Assembly (NCBI GenBank): GCA_947174885.1
Contig: CAMWKO010000004.1
Span: 1 to 64,000 of the forward strand
Source of the DNA: an uncultured Clostridia bacterium
GTDB lineage: Bacteria; Bacillota; Clostridia; Lachnospirales; Lachnospiraceae
DNA: 64,000 nucleotides
Reading direction: 5' to 3'
Under the pieces are notes generated by a model, which ran no database searches, had not been told where the DNA came from, and saw only the letters and a list, made by a program, of their open reading frames with translations. Of this stretch, positions 25,817 through 35,752 are shown in pieces. The position numbers and the translations under genes are program-made. The first letter of the stretch is position 1; every line of letters starts with the position of its first letter.

Positions 25817-28270
25817 ATGCAAGAAAAGTTTACAAGAATAGCAAGAATGGCAATAGAATATGCACATCAGACTTCAAGAGAGCTGGAGCATAGCTATATA
25901 GGTAGTGAGCATTTACTGGTAGGGCTGGCAAAGGCAGAAGAAGGTGTGGCCTCGATAGTATTAAAGAATTATAAGGTGACAGAAGAAAAGCTTGTGGAGT
26001 TAATAGAACAGTATATTTCACCTGTAAGATCAGTGGATGTATTAGATCCTATAGGACTTACACCAAAGGCTAAAAAAATAATAACAAATAGTGCATTAAT
26101 AGCTGTAGAGTTTAAGAGTGAGCAAATCGGAACAGAGCATATGCTTGCGGCAATACTAAAGGATACAGATAGTGCTGCTCCAAGACTTTTGAATACTTTA
26201 GGTGTAAATCTCCAGAAGATGTATGTGGATTTACTTTTGGCGATGGGAGAAGAGCCAAGTCTTGCAAGGGAAAGCTTTAACAATGGTAAGCCTATAAAAG
26301 AAAAGGAAAAACATTCTTTAAGTACACTGAAGACATACAGTAGAGATTTATTAGAGGCAGCAAGAGAGGGGAAGATAGACCCTGTTGTGGGAAGAACTAC
26401 TGAGATAGAAAGAGTTATCCAGATTTTATCCAGAAGGACAAAAAACAATCCATGCCTTATAGGTGAGCCGGGTGTTGGTAAAACTGCTATTGTAGAGGCA
26501 CTTGCAATTAAAATATTAAAGGGGGAGGTCCCTGATAATATCAAGGATTTGAAGATATTTACACTTGATGTATCGGCAATGGTAGCCGGCTCAAAATATA
26601 GAGGAGAATTTGAAGAAAGAATAAAAAAGATATTAAATGAGGTAAGGTTAGAAGGAAATGTACTGCTGTTCATAGATGAAATTCATACTATCATTGGTGC
26701 AGGCGGAGCAGAGGGTGCCATGGATGCTGCTAATATACTGAAACCTGCACTTGCAAGAGGAGAAATACAGATTATTGGTGCTACAACTATAAGTGAGTAC
26801 AAAAAACATTTTGAAAAGGATGCAGCATTAGAACGCAGATTCCAGCCGGTAAATGTAGATGAGCCTACAAAAGAAGAAACAGTTGAAATTTTAAAGGGAC
26901 TTCGTGACAGGTATGAGGCTTTTCATAAAGTGATTATTACAGATGAAAGTATAGCTGCAGCAGTAGAAATGTCTGCCAGATATATAAACGACAGATTCCT
27001 GCCGGATAAGGCAATTGATCTTATTGACGAGGCATGTTCAAGGATCAGCCTAAAGGTGAATAACAAAAATAATGTGATTTTAGAGCTGGAGGAAAAGGAA
27101 GCATTACTTACTGTAGAAATGGAAAAGCTTATCAGTAAGGAGAATTTTTTAGAGGCAGGAGTTGTTGAAAACGAAAGAAGCGAAATAAGAAAAGAGATAG
27201 AAAAACAAAAGAAGAGGTTGTTCAATACTAATAGAAACAGAAAAATTCAGGTGACTGAAAACGAGATTGCAGAGGTTGTTTCAGGCTGGACCAAAATACC
27301 TGTTAAAAAACTCTCGGAAGGAGAAAGTGCAAGACTTGTCCGTTTAGAAAAGATACTTCATGAAAGGGTTATAGGTCAGGAGGAGGCTGTAACAGCAGTA
27401 GCAAAGGCAGTAAGGAGGGGAAGAGTAGGACTTAAAGACCCTAAGAGACCGACAGGTTCCTTTATGTTTTTAGGACCGACAGGTGTAGGTAAGACTGAGC
27501 TTTCAAAGGCACTTGCAGAGGCTGTTTTTGGTGATGAAAATGCTATAATCAGAGTTGATATGTCTGAATACATGGAAAAGCATAGCGTTTCAAAAATAAT
27601 TGGTTCACCTCCGGGCTATGTAGGCTTTGACGAAGGAGGTCAGTTAAGTGATAAGGTCAGAAGAAATCCGTATTCAGTAGTACTTTTTGATGAAATAGAA
27701 AAGGCACATCCTGATGTCTTTAATATACTGTTACAGGTATTGGATGACGGAAGAATTACTGATGCCCAGGGAAGGGTTATAGATTTTAAAAATACAATTA
27801 TAATTATGACTTCAAATGCAGGTGCAGAAAAAATTATGGAGCCTAAAAAGCTTGGTTTCATGTCTAATGATGATGAAAAGGCAGACCATGAAAATATGAA
27901 AAACAATGTTATGGAAATTGTTAAAAAGATGTTTAAACCTGAGTTTATTAACAGAATTGATGACATAATTGTATTTCATGCGCTCTCCAAGGAGGATACT
28001 TCAAAGATACTTACTATTATGGAAAAGGAAATTTCAGGCAGAATTAAAAAGCAGATGGACATTACTGTTAAGATGACACCGGCAGCCAAGAAATATATAT
28101 TGGAAAAGAGTTATGATAAAAAATATGGTGCAAGACCTCTTAGAAGGGAACTTCAGAATACAGTGGAAAATCAGCTGGCAGAGGAGATTCTGGCAGGAAA
28201 AATAAAACAGTCAGATAATGTTACAATATCGGTTAATAATAAAAAACTGGTATTTGAAAAGAAGAAATAG
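25817..28270 (+). CDS. clpC: ATP-dependent Clp protease ATPase subunit ClpC
   Basis: ClpC unfolds proteins and feeds them to ClpP. The 817 residues contain the N-terminal repeat domain, a first AAA+ module (Walker A GEPGVGKT near residue 217, Walker [10 protein letters not shown]), a coiled UVR-like middle region and a second AAA+ module (Walker A GPTGVGKT near 556, [14 protein letters not shown]). Family length is normal. AGGAGG precedes ATG 25817. The usual ctsR-mcsA-mcsB genes are not upstream; the neighbour is the cohesin gene instead, so heat-shock control by CtsR is not evident. Confidence 0.95.
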   Translation: MQEKFTRIARMAIEYAHQTSRELEHSYIGSEHLLVGLAKAEEGVASIVLKNYKVTEEKLVELIEQYISPVRSVDVLDPIGLTPKAKKIITNSALIAVEFKSEQIGTEHMLAAILKDTDSAAPRLLNTLGVNLQKMYVDLLLAMGEEPSLARESFNNGKPIKEKEKHSLSTLKTYSRDLLEAAREGKIDPVVGRTTEIERVIQILSRRTKNNPCLIGEPGVGKTAIVEALAIKILKGEVPDNIKDLKIFTLDVSAMVAGSKYRGEFEERIKKILNEVRLEGNVLLFIDEIHTIIGAGGAEGAMDAANILKPALARGEIQIIGATTISEYKKHFEKDAALERRFQPVNVDEPTKEETVEILKGLRDRYEAFHKVIITDESIAAAVEMSARYINDRFLPDKAIDLIDEACSRISLKVNNKNNVILELEEKEALLTVEMEKLISKENFLEAGVVENERSEIRKEIEKQKKRLFNTNRNRKIQVTENEIAEVVSGWTKIPVKKLSEGESARLVRLEKILHERVIGQEEAVTAVAKAVRRGRVGLKDPKRPTGSFMFLGPTGVGKTELSKALAEAVFGDENAIIRVDMSEYMEKHSVSKIIGSPPGYVGFDEGGQLSDKVRRNPYSVVLFDEIEKAHPDVFNILLQVLDDGRITDAQGRVIDFKNTIIIMTSNAGAEKIMEPKKLGFMSNDDEKADHENMKNNVMEIVKKMFKPEFINRIDDIIVFHALSKEDTSKILTIMEKEISGRIKKQMDITVKMTPAAKKYILEKSYDKKYGARPLRRELQNTVENQLAEEILAGKIKQSDNVTISVNNKKLVFEKKK

Positions 28271-28272
28271 CA

Positions 28273-28315
28273 TATTGAGGTTCATAAAGACAGTAAGACT
28301 TTATGAACCTCAATA
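28273..28315. terminator. Perfect 17-base hairpin after clpC
   Basis: TATTGAGGTTCATAAAG (28273-28289) pairs exactly with 28299-28315. There is no T-run after it, but it begins three bases after the clpC stop. A-rich sequence on either side suits termination on the opposite strand as well. Decayed tails of the mosaic repeat (AAAACTCAAG and similar) follow at about 28325 and 28445. Confidence 0.6.
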
Positions 28316-28554
28316 TAAAAAATGAAAACTCAAGATTGAACATAAAATGTAATGAAAAGAAAACATTCATATACAGTTTTTGAGTAATATGTATATTCTG
28401 CATAAGGGCAGCAGAATTTTATGAATCACAATAAAAAATGCAGACACTCAAACTAAATAATAGTAGAAAAATATAATAAATTGATGTATAATTCTAATAT
28501 CATTTGAGATGTGAATTCTATTGTGAAATAGAAAAGGAGATACAGGAGGCTAAA

Positions 28555-28965
28555 ATGGCAGTAGTAGAAGAAATTATACGTATTGAAAATGATGGTTCAA
28601 TTAGTTTTGGAAATCATTTATTAGATGTTAAGACAAAGGTTTCTGATTTTGAGTATGACGGAGATTTGTACAAGGTTAAAACCTACAACAAAATCACTAA
28701 GCTTGAAAAAAACGGTTTGTTTATATATGAATCAGTTCCTGGCACAAGCGTACATAATTTAAAACTTACAGATACAGGTATGGAATTTACAACAGAGGGT
28801 AATGCAGATGCACAGATTACAGTAGAGTTGGAAAGTGATACAGAGTATACACTGTTTCTTGACGGAGTAAATGCAGGCAGCACAAAGAGTAATCTTAGTG
28901 GTAAGGTAATGCTTAGTATCCTTGCAAGCAATGGTCAGACTAATGTTAGGATAGTTAAGGCTTAA
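28555..28965 (+). CDS. Conserved small protein upstream of radA, unknown function
   Basis: This 136-residue soluble protein starts at ATG 28555, seven bases after CAGGAGG. Earlier in-frame starts have no ribosome site. The sequence is mostly alternating hydrophobic and polar residues suggesting beta strands, with two halves: KTKVSDFEYDGDLYKVKTY and ESDTEYTLFLDGVNAGSTKS. No signal peptide, membrane segment or catalytic motif is visible. I recall similar proteins in Lachnospiraceae annotated loosely as endosialidase-like, a label I would not trust. It ends 18 bases before radA and is probably co-transcribed. Confidence 0.75.
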   Translation: MAVVEEIIRIENDGSISFGNHLLDVKTKVSDFEYDGDLYKVKTYNKITKLEKNGLFIYESVPGTSVHNLKLTDTGMEFTTEGNADAQITVELESDTEYTLFLDGVNAGSTKSNLSGKVMLSILASNGQTNVRIVKA

Positions 28966-28983
28966 AGCCATTTGGAGGCTAAG

Positions 28984-30348
28984 GTGGCAAAATCAGGTAC
29001 AATATTTTTTTGTAAGGAATGTGGTTATGAGTCTTCAAAATGGTTAGGACAGTGTCCGGGATGTAAGGAATGGAATACTTTTGTAGAAGAGCCGGCTAAG
29101 AAAAAAATGGTGGCAAGGGTTACTCCCAGAGATGTGAAATCAAAGATTTCATCAATATCAGATATTACCATAGATGATGAAGAAAAGTTATCTACGGGTC
29201 TTAGTGAATTGGACAGAGTACTGGGTGGTGGCATAGTGAAGGGTTCCCTTATATTAGTGGGTGGTGATCCGGGTATAGGAAAATCTACACTATTATTACA
29301 GGTATGCAGGAACATTTCAGATGCAAGTAAAAAAGTTTTATATATATCAGGCGAAGAGTCTTTAAAACAGATAAAGCTTAGAGCAAACAGAATGGGTGAA
29401 TTCAGCAGTCAGCTATTACTGTTATGTGAAACTTCATTGGATATTATTGAAGACTGTATTAAGAGTGAAAATCCTGAAGTAGTGGTTATTGATTCAATTC
29501 AGACTATGTATAAGGAGGATGTATCGGCAGCACCCGGAAGCGTAAGTCAGGTTAGGGAATCTACTAATGTGCTTATGCAGATAGCTAAGACTTATGGTAT
29601 TTCTATCTTTGTAGTAGGTCATGTGACAAAGGAGGGTGTAGTGGCAGGCCCCAGAGTATTAGAGCATATGGTAGATACAGTGCTTTACTTTGAGGGTGAC
29701 AGACACGCAGCTTATAGAATACTTAGAGGTGTAAAAAACAGATTTGGCTCTACCAATGAGATAGGAGTATTTGAGATGCTTCAGGATGGTCTTATGGAGG
29801 TGCAAAATCCTTCAGAGTATATGCTCAGTGGAAGACCGGAGGAATCCTCAGGATCAGTAGTTGCCTGCTCTATAGAAGGTACCAGACCAATGCTTGTGGA
29901 AATTCAGGCACTTGTATGTAAAACAGGTTTCGGTATGCCAAGAAGAACAGCAGCAGGTACTGATTTTAACAGAGTGAATTTACTTATGGCAGTTTTGGAA
30001 AAGAGATTAGGATATAATCTTGGACAATGTGATGCTTATGTAAATATAGCGGGAGGTATAAAACTTAATGAACCGGCATTGGATTTAGCTATTGTTATGG
30101 CAATAATGTCAAGCTATAAGGATAAAGCCATACCAAACAATACAATATGTTTTGGAGAGGTTGGGTTATCAGGAGAAGTAAGAGCCGTTAATATGGCAGA
30201 GCAGAGAGTACAGGAAGCAAAAAAGCTGGGTTTTGAGGTGTGTATATTGCCCAAAGTATCTTTAGAAGCTATGAAAAACATAAAGGGGATAAAAGGTATA
30301 AAGCTTATAGGTGTTTCTAATGTAAAGGAAGCCGTTATGCAGATTTAA
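28984..30348 (+). CDS. radA: DNA repair protein RadA
   Basis: RadA is a RecA-like ATPase that processes recombination intermediates. The 454-residue protein has an N-terminal zinc finger (CKECGYES, CPGC), Walker A GGDPGIGKST near residue 91, the RadA signature KNRFGSTNEIG and a C-terminal Lon-like domain. I choose GTG 28984, five bases after GGAGG; an in-frame TTG at 28972 would overlap that site. MAKSGTIFFCKECG at the resulting N-terminus fits the family. Confidence 0.95.
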   Translation: MAKSGTIFFCKECGYESSKWLGQCPGCKEWNTFVEEPAKKKMVARVTPRDVKSKISSISDITIDDEEKLSTGLSELDRVLGGGIVKGSLILVGGDPGIGKSTLLLQVCRNISDASKKVLYISGEESLKQIKLRANRMGEFSSQLLLLCETSLDIIEDCIKSENPEVVVIDSIQTMYKEDVSAAPGSVSQVRESTNVLMQIAKTYGISIFVVGHVTKEGVVAGPRVLEHMVDTVLYFEGDRHAAYRILRGVKNRFGSTNEIGVFEMLQDGLMEVQNPSEYMLSGRPEESSGSVVACSIEGTRPMLVEIQALVCKTGFGMPRRTAAGTDFNRVNLLMAVLEKRLGYNLGQCDAYVNIAGGIKLNEPALDLAIVMAIMSSYKDKAIPNNTICFGEVGLSGEVRAVNMAEQRVQEAKKLGFEVCILPKVSLEAMKNIKGIKGIKLIGVSNVKEAVMQI

Positions 30349-30420
30349 TTATCCACTGTTTGAGGTGGTATGTTTGATTATGAACGAAGTTCAAATATAT
30401 AAAATCTAGGAGGAAGACAT

Positions 30421-31086
30421 ATGAGTACACAATTAGCCAGTGAGGTAATGCAGATAGTTAATGATTTAGATGCATCTCAATTAAAACTGGAAAAAAATGC
30501 ATTTGATGTTATTAATTCATCAGATACATCACTCAATCTTGTAAAGGATGGTATTAATGAAATAGATGTTCTTATCAAGAAAATTGATATTTTAAATCAA
30601 TCAGTAAAAACCTCACAGCAGTGCATTGAGCAGATGAAAGAGGTTTCGAATGTTATTGCTGATTTTGCAAAGGTTATTTCCGGGATTGCAAATAAGACAA
30701 ATATTCTTTCGCTCAATGCTTCTATTGAAGCCGCAAGAGCAGGTGAGCATGGTAGGGGCTTTGCAGTAGTAGCTAAAGAAGTTCAGGCACTTGCCAGTCA
30801 GACTAAAACTTCATCAGCAGAAATTGCTACAAAGATTAGTGAAGTTCAGGACTATGTAAATGGTATGGTTGAATCAATGAATGAAATCTATACAAATGCA
30901 GAGGAACAGAATAAGATGGCATCTACAGTAGGAGATTTACTTAATAGGATATTAGATGCAGCAAATACAGCAAATGATGTTTCACGCAATATGGAAAATG
31001 AAATTGCATATCAGAGAGATATAACAGATCAGGCGAGAAATACGATTAACAGATACAATGCAAGTGAAGAAGAAAGTGAACTTTAG
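30421..31086 (+). CDS. Short soluble MCP-like signalling protein
   Basis: The 221-residue protein has the conserved methyl-accepting chemotaxis hairpin ([20 protein letters not shown], then [14 protein letters not shown], near residues 96-135). It has no membrane segment, HAMP or recognisable sensor domain. The first 80 residues are coiled-coil. No che genes are in the window. It may be a cytoplasmic receptor fed by another protein, or a remnant; the frame is intact and AGGAGG precedes ATG 30421, so I treat it as a working gene. Confidence 0.85.
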   Translation: MSTQLASEVMQIVNDLDASQLKLEKNAFDVINSSDTSLNLVKDGINEIDVLIKKIDILNQSVKTSQQCIEQMKEVSNVIADFAKVISGIANKTNILSLNASIEAARAGEHGRGFAVVAKEVQALASQTKTSSAEIATKISEVQDYVNGMVESMNEIYTNAEEQNKMASTVGDLLNRILDAANTANDVSRNMENEIAYQRDITDQARNTINRYNASEEESEL

Positions 31087-31113
31087 ACTATAATTAAATA
31101 TTAGTATAAATGA

Positions 31114-31159
31114 CACCTCAAATATCAGAAGTATTCTGCTGTTTGAGGTGCTGTTTTTA
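31114..31159 (+). terminator. Terminator after the MCP-like gene
   Basis: CACCTCAAA (31114-31122) pairs with TTTGAGGTG (31142-31150), with an inner CAGAA / TTCTG pairing. A T-rich tail follows. Confidence 0.85.
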
Positions 31160-31177
31160 TTGAGAAAGAGTAGGAAA

Positions 31178-32293
31178 ATGAAAATATTAATTTTATCATG
31201 TAATACGGGGGAAGGACATAATGCAGCGGGACGAGCTGTTGCAGAAGCATTGAAAGATAAAGGTCATGAAGCAGTTTTTTTGGATTATATGACACTAAAA
31301 AGCAAAACTACCTCTAAGTTTGTAGGTGGTGCTTATGTTAATGTTGCAAAGAAGGCACCGAGATTGTTTGGAATGTTATATAATATTGGAGGTCTTATTA
31401 GCTCAAATAAAAGAAAATCACCTGTATATTTTGCAAACAGATATATGGCAAAATATCTGAAAGAATATATAGACGAAAATAAGTTTGACGGAGTAGTAAT
31501 GCCACATTTATTTCCGGCGGAGACTATTACCTATATGAAGAAAAAGGATATGATAGATATTCCTTCTGTGGTAATATGCACGGATTATACATGTATTCCG
31601 TTTTGGGAGGAAACAGAGTGCGATTACTATATTCTGCCGCATGAGGATTTAATAGGGGAATACACGAAAAAGGGATTACCGGAGGAAAAGCTGTTACCAT
31701 ATGGTATACCTGTTAAAAACAGCTTCAGAATTAAAAATGACAAGGAAAAGGCAAAGGAAAAGCTGGGTATACCAAAAGATGATATTATGTACCTTGTAAT
31801 GAGTGGAAGTATGGGATATGGAAAGCTTCTTATTTTTGTATATGAAATGTACAGAAAGTTAAATAGAAATGAACATATAGTTATTATATGCGGAAACAAT
31901 ACAAGTATTAAAAATAAGCTTATCAGAAGATACGGAAATAATAAAAATATTAAGATTATAGGCTATACAAATCATGTGTCTGAATATCTGGATGCCTGTG
32001 ATGTGATATTTACAAAGCCTGGAGGATTAACCTCTACAGAATCGATAGTAAAAAATGTAGCATTGGTACATACAAAACCAATACCGGGATGTGAAACAAA
32101 AAATATGAATTTTTTTACCGGAAAACATTTGTCAGTTGCTTCAAAAACCATAAGAGGACAACTTTCATTGGGAAAAATGCTTATAAGAGATAATAAATTC
32201 AGAGAAAATATGCTACAATGTCAGAAAGATAATGCAAAAGGAGATGCAGGGGAGAGAATAGTTTGCTTATTGGAGAGGATTTGTAGTAAATAA
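31178..32293 (+). CDS. Diacylglycerol glycosyltransferase (MGDG synthase / UgtP-like)
   Basis: The 371-residue protein begins SCNTGEGHNAAGRAVAEAL, the N-terminal signature of MGDG-synthase and UgtP-type enzymes that add sugars to diacylglycerol at the membrane. The C-terminal GT-B half has GYTNHVSEYLDACDVIFTKP and GGLTSTES for the UDP-sugar. I start at ATG 31178 because longer forms would begin inside the preceding terminator stem. plsY follows 200 bases later, suggesting a membrane-lipid theme. Confidence 0.88.
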   Translation: MKILILSCNTGEGHNAAGRAVAEALKDKGHEAVFLDYMTLKSKTTSKFVGGAYVNVAKKAPRLFGMLYNIGGLISSNKRKSPVYFANRYMAKYLKEYIDENKFDGVVMPHLFPAETITYMKKKDMIDIPSVVICTDYTCIPFWEETECDYYILPHEDLIGEYTKKGLPEEKLLPYGIPVKNSFRIKNDKEKAKEKLGIPKDDIMYLVMSGSMGYGKLLIFVYEMYRKLNRNEHIVIICGNNTSIKNKLIRRYGNNKNIKIIGYTNHVSEYLDACDVIFTKPGGLTSTESIVKNVALVHTKPIPGCETKNMNFFTGKHLSVASKTIRGQLSLGKMLIRDNKFRENMLQCQKDNAKGDAGERIVCLLERICSK

Positions 32294-32494
32294 TGAAAAC
32301 AGATAATAATATATTATTAGAATGTAAATATAGAAATGTTGCTAAAATAGGCTAAAAATATATAAATAGATTATCAGGATGTGAAATTAAAAATAATTGA
32401 AAAAACTATAAAATACACAATATGTAATAATATAATATCAGAGTGTTAATTATAGGATTAAAAACAATGCTATAAAAACAGAAAGAGAAAATAA

Positions 32495-33115
32495 ATGAAA
32501 GACTATATTATATGGATTATAATCGGATATTTTTCCGGAAGCATTATGTTTGCATATCTTATATCGAAAATATTCAGAAAAGAAGATATAAGAAATATAA
32601 GTGATGATGGAAATCCCGGAACAGCTAATGTATTTAAATATGTTGGAATTCCCTTGGGGATAATTGCTCTTATTCTGGAGCTGGCGAAGGGCTTTTTACC
32701 AGTGTATTTTTCAGCTAAATTTTTAGATATTAATAAACTGGCATATGCCTTGGTATTATCTGCGCCGGTACTGGGACACGCATTTCCTGTCTATTTCAAA
32801 TTTAAGAGAGGCGGAAAGGCAATAGCAGTATCTTTTGGTGCTTTGTTGGGATTAATACCTGACTTACAGCCTGCGTTGATGCTTGCTTTTTTTTACCTTT
32901 TATTTTCTCTGATTATAATTATAGAACCTCATTTATTCCGTTCAATAATCACTTTTTTATCATTTTGTATAATGTTCGTATTATTTGGAGAAAGCAGCGG
33001 GATAGCCTGTGGAGCTATTATTATTTCTATAATCGTAGTTATAAAGCACTTTTTCAGTTATAATGGTGAAAAACTTAAGATAAGATTTTTGCCGGCTAAA
33101 TTAAGGAAGAGCTGA
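32495..33115 (+). CDS. plsY: Glycerol-3-phosphate acyltransferase PlsY-like
   Basis: PlsY is a membrane enzyme that acylates glycerol-3-phosphate from acyl-phosphate. The 206 residues have five or six membrane segments. The three loop motifs are present but divergent: SGSIMFAYL, then DDGNPGTANVFK where the usual form is Gly-Ala-Thr-Asn, and GHAFPVYFKFKRGGKAIA where the usual form is FKGGKGVA. The changes may mean a paralogue with a shifted substrate, so I hold the symbol loosely. Confidence 0.82.
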   Translation: MKDYIIWIIIGYFSGSIMFAYLISKIFRKEDIRNISDDGNPGTANVFKYVGIPLGIIALILELAKGFLPVYFSAKFLDINKLAYALVLSAPVLGHAFPVYFKFKRGGKAIAVSFGALLGLIPDLQPALMLAFFYLLFSLIIIIEPHLFRSIITFLSFCIMFVLFGESSGIACGAIIISIIVVIKHFFSYNGEKLKIRFLPAKLRKS

Positions 33116-33150
33116 AGTGATTTAAACGGAAACTCAAGAAAGGATATATT

Positions 33151-33327
33151 ATGAGTACAAATTGTGATAATTGCAGGAATTACAGATATGATGAGGATTA
33201 TGAATGTTATGTTTGTGATGTGAATTTAGATGAAGATGATATGATGAGATTTATGACAGGAACAAATGACAACTGTACATTCTTTCAGTTAGATGACGAA
33301 TATAAAATTGTAAGAAAACAGATGTAA
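33151..33327 (+). CDS. 58-residue Cys-rich acidic protein (DUF6472-like)
   Basis: A short frame at ATG 33151 behind AAAGGA encodes 58 residues with cysteines in CDNCRNY and CYVC and a fifth in DNCTFF, followed by DDEYKIVRKQM. Four to five Cys with CxxC pairs suggest a small metal-binding protein. It resembles a family I recall as DUF6472 from Lachnospiraceae. The upstream bases AAACGGAAACTCAAG look like the leftover tail of a mosaic repeat. Confidence 0.75.
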   Translation: MSTNCDNCRNYRYDEDYECYVCDVNLDEDDMMRFMTGTNDNCTFFQLDDEYKIVRKQM

Positions 33328-33360
33328 CCATAAAATGTAAAAACTGGTTGAAAAATTTTG

Positions 33361-33389
33361 TTGACATTTTTTATTCTAAGGTGTATCCT
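33361..33389 (+). promoter_or_regulatory. Promoter candidate
   Basis: TTGACA (33361-33366) and TATCCT (33384-33389) are separated by 17 bases. The -35 is perfect and the -10 has four matches of six. Confidence 0.5.
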
Positions 33390-33486
33390 ATAGCATAAGT
33401 ATTAGAATATCAGCAAAATATATATTCTAATACAACAATAATCACTAAAATGATTGAAAATATATATGAAAGGAGAATGACTCAAT

Positions 33487-33531
33487 ATGATTATAGTCAG
33501 ACATTATTGTGGAAAAATTGAATATTGTTAG
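33487..33531 (+). CDS. Possible 14-residue leader peptide
   Basis: AGGAG at 33471-33475 is followed by ATG 33487, which opens the peptide MIIVRHYCGKIEYC. A second ATG at 33477 opens another 14-residue peptide in a different frame but is too close to the ribosome site. Either could be a leader peptide for the hairpins that follow. Evidence is weak at this length. Confidence 0.25.
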   Translation: MIIVRHYCGKIEYC

Positions 33532-33580
33532 ATGAATAGGCATTTGTAGTCATTTTGCATAGATATACGAGATATTATTA

Positions 33581-33613
33581 GCATATGATTAGAAATATTC
33601 ATATGCCATTTTT
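33581..33613 (+). terminator. Hairpin with T-run in the ABC leader
   Basis: GCATATG (33581-33587) pairs with CATATGC (33600-33606), followed by CATTTTTAT. Confidence 0.5.
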
Positions 33614-33694
33614 ATATAATGGAAAATTACGTTGATTTTACTATTATATGAAAATGTTCCAACATAGATAAATACAAAAGGAAATAAAATCTGA

Positions 33695-33810
33695 GTTGAC
33701 GTATAGCAAATGTTCATTCCCAAAAGCAGCATGAAAGATATATGTACTTGTATGTATATTTTGTATCGACTGTATGGGTGTTTGATTACAATGCATACGT
33801 CGATTTTTTT
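33695..33810 (+). ncRNA. Candidate structured RNA ending in a terminator
   Basis: GTTGACGTAT (33695-33704) pairs with ATACGTCGAT (33795-33804) to close a 90-base domain, and T residues follow directly. The enclosed sequence has no ORF with a ribosome site. It may be a riboswitch-type attenuator for the exporter genes or a free small RNA. I cannot match it to a known class. Confidence 0.4.
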
Positions 33811-33916
33811 ACCCTAAATTAAAAACAAATGTTCGATTTTTTCGATGGATTGAATTGAGAAGGAGTTATATTATTAATGAATAACATCATAATATTACAG
33901 AAAGGAACAAAGAAAT

Positions 33917-34924
33917 ATGATTTATGTTGATGGTGTAACAAAAGAGTTTAAAAAGGTTGTTAAAGATTCCGGACTAAAGGGAAGCGTAAAGTCATTATTT
34001 AATAGAAAATATAATATAGTAAAAGCCGTTAATGATATTTCCTTTCATGTACCAAAGGGGGAAATACTGGGCTTTATCGGTGCTAATGGTGCAGGTAAAT
34101 CTACTACGATAAAAATGCTCACAGGTATTCTTACACCTACTGAAGGAAGGATAGAAATAAATGGGCAGATTCCTTTTAAAAACAGAAAAAAATATGTAAA
34201 GGAAATTGGAGTAGTATTTGGACAGAGAACACAATTATGGTGGGATTTACCTTTGGTTGAAACTTTTTCGGTTTTAAAGCAGGTATATCAGGTAGAGGAT
34301 AAGGCATTTAATGAAAGAATGGCATTTTTGAATGAAGTACTGGAATTAAATGATTTTATAAAGAGTCCGGTTAGAACTTTGTCGTTAGGTCAAAGAATGA
34401 GAGCTGATTTAGCAGCCAGTATGATACATAATCCAAAGGTTTTATTTTTAGATGAGCCGACTATAGGACTTGATGTAGCAGTCAAAAATAACATCAGAAA
34501 AGCTATTACGGAGATTAATGAGCAGGAGAAAACTACTATTATTTTAACTACTCATGATTTAAATGACATAGAATCTCTTTGTAAAAGAATTGTTATGATT
34601 GACAAGGGAAAGCTTGTGTATGATGGCTCTCTTACGGAGATGAAGACACAGTTTGGCAAATACAGAGAAGTAAATATGTCGCTGTTTAGTAATGAGGATT
34701 TTGATAAGCTGAACTTTGTTTCGGAATTTAAGGTAAATGACGAGGACATTAAGATTAATAGGAGTAAGGAAAAGATAACGGTTACATTTAACTCAGAGAA
34801 AATATCAATTTCCAATATGTTATCATACATACTTAAGAATGTTCAGGTTAAGGATATTTCTGTAAATGATGTTAATATTGAAGAAATTATTTGTCGTATG
34901 TATGGAAAAGAGGTGTCAGATTGA
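33917..34924 (+). CDS. ABC-2 exporter ATPase (COG4586 type)
   Basis: The 335-residue ATPase has Walker A GANGAGKST near residue 60, FGQRTQLWWDLP (a hallmark of the COG4586 group), signature LSLGQRM and Walker B VLFLDEPTIGLD. About 90 extra C-terminal residues follow the nucleotide domain. Two permeases of matching type come next with minimal spacing. The substrate of this family is not established; some members export antibiotics or viologens. Confidence 0.92.
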   Translation: MIYVDGVTKEFKKVVKDSGLKGSVKSLFNRKYNIVKAVNDISFHVPKGEILGFIGANGAGKSTTIKMLTGILTPTEGRIEINGQIPFKNRKKYVKEIGVVFGQRTQLWWDLPLVETFSVLKQVYQVEDKAFNERMAFLNEVLELNDFIKSPVRTLSLGQRMRADLAASMIHNPKVLFLDEPTIGLDVAVKNNIRKAITEINEQEKTTIILTTHDLNDIESLCKRIVMIDKGKLVYDGSLTEMKTQFGKYREVNMSLFSNEDFDKLNFVSEFKVNDEDIKINRSKEKITVTFNSEKISISNMLSYILKNVQVKDISVNDVNIEEIICRMYGKEVSD

Positions 34925-35751
34925 TGAAAAAAATATCTGATTTCATTAACCTATACAAACCTTTTACTAAGGCAGGTATTCAGAGTGCAATGGCATACAG
35001 AACGAGTTTTTTGTGCTTTGCACTGGGTCAGTCAATATATTGTTTTGTAATGTATTTTATATGGAAAGCAGTATTTATGTCTTCCGGTGAAAGTACATTT
35101 ATGGAATTTACCATGGCAGATATGACTGTATATGTATTTCTGTCAAATCTTGTAGGATTTCTTACAAACAGTGACTCTACAGATAATTTAGCAGATGAGA
35201 TACATGACGGCAGTATTATTATGAGAATGATAAAACCTGTAAATGTCGACTACAGCATACTTACTTTTGAAGTAGGAAATAAAGTAATGATTATTACCTG
35301 TATATTTTTGCCGGTAATGATTGGAGTGGAGATTTACAGATATGCCGTACTGGGATATGTTGCATTTAGTATTGTGAATTTCCTGATATTTGTAGTCAGT
35401 GTGGTTTTAAGTTATTTATTATCCTTTTACTTAAATCTGATATTTGGATATTTAGCCTTTTTCCTTTTGAATATCTGGGGATTTTCTATATTGAAGGGCT
35501 CTATTATCAGTTTCTTTTCAGGTGCACTTATACCTTTGGCATTCTTTCCGGGAATTGTAAGAACCATATTTGAGCAGCTGCCATTTGCTTCAATTATATA
35601 TGTGCCTACGATGATTTATATGGGAAAGTACAGTGCTTTGGAACTGGTATTTGTACTTTCTAAGCAGCTATTCTGGTTGGTGGTATTTGTGGTAATCAGC
35701 CGTATGATATGGGGTTGGGCACAAAAAAGACTGGCAGTACAAGGAGGTTAA
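34924..35751 (+). CDS. ABC-2 permease, first subunit
   Basis: The 275-residue protein has about six membrane segments after an N-terminal amphipathic stretch and matches the COG4587 permease type. ATG 34924 overlaps the ATPase stop (TGATG) and has GAGGTG about nine bases upstream, so the longer form from 34891 is unlikely. Confidence 0.88.
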   Translation: MKKISDFINLYKPFTKAGIQSAMAYRTSFLCFALGQSIYCFVMYFIWKAVFMSSGESTFMEFTMADMTVYVFLSNLVGFLTNSDSTDNLADEIHDGSIIMRMIKPVNVDYSILTFEVGNKVMIITCIFLPVMIGVEIYRYAVLGYVAFSIVNFLIFVVSVVLSYLLSFYLNLIFGYLAFFLLNIWGFSILKGSIISFFSGALIPLAFFPGIVRTIFEQLPFASIIYVPTMIYMGKYSALELVFVLSKQLFWLVVFVVISRMIWGWAQKRLAVQGG

Positions 35752-35752
35752 T

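Larger units (their letters stand above)
33328..33916 (+). other. Long leader region before the ABC-2 exporter
   Basis: The 589-base gap holds a promoter-like sequence at 33361, tiny frames behind AAAGGAG, a hairpin with T-run at 33581-33613 and a second at 33695-33810. There is no protein gene of normal size. It looks like an RNA-rich regulatory leader or one or two small RNA genes. Confidence 0.55.

Noticed and set aside
25178..25867. 229-residue minus-strand frame opposite the cohesin tail
   Set aside because: It is the antisense of the acidic repeat coding sequence. Leu/His-rich composition and lack of a ribosome site mark it as a shadow.
33852..33952. 17-residue frame upstream of and overlapping the COG4586 ATPase start
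   Set aside because: It has a ribosome site but ends inside the ATPase gene and shows no distinctive sequence; a leader-peptide role cannot be supported.
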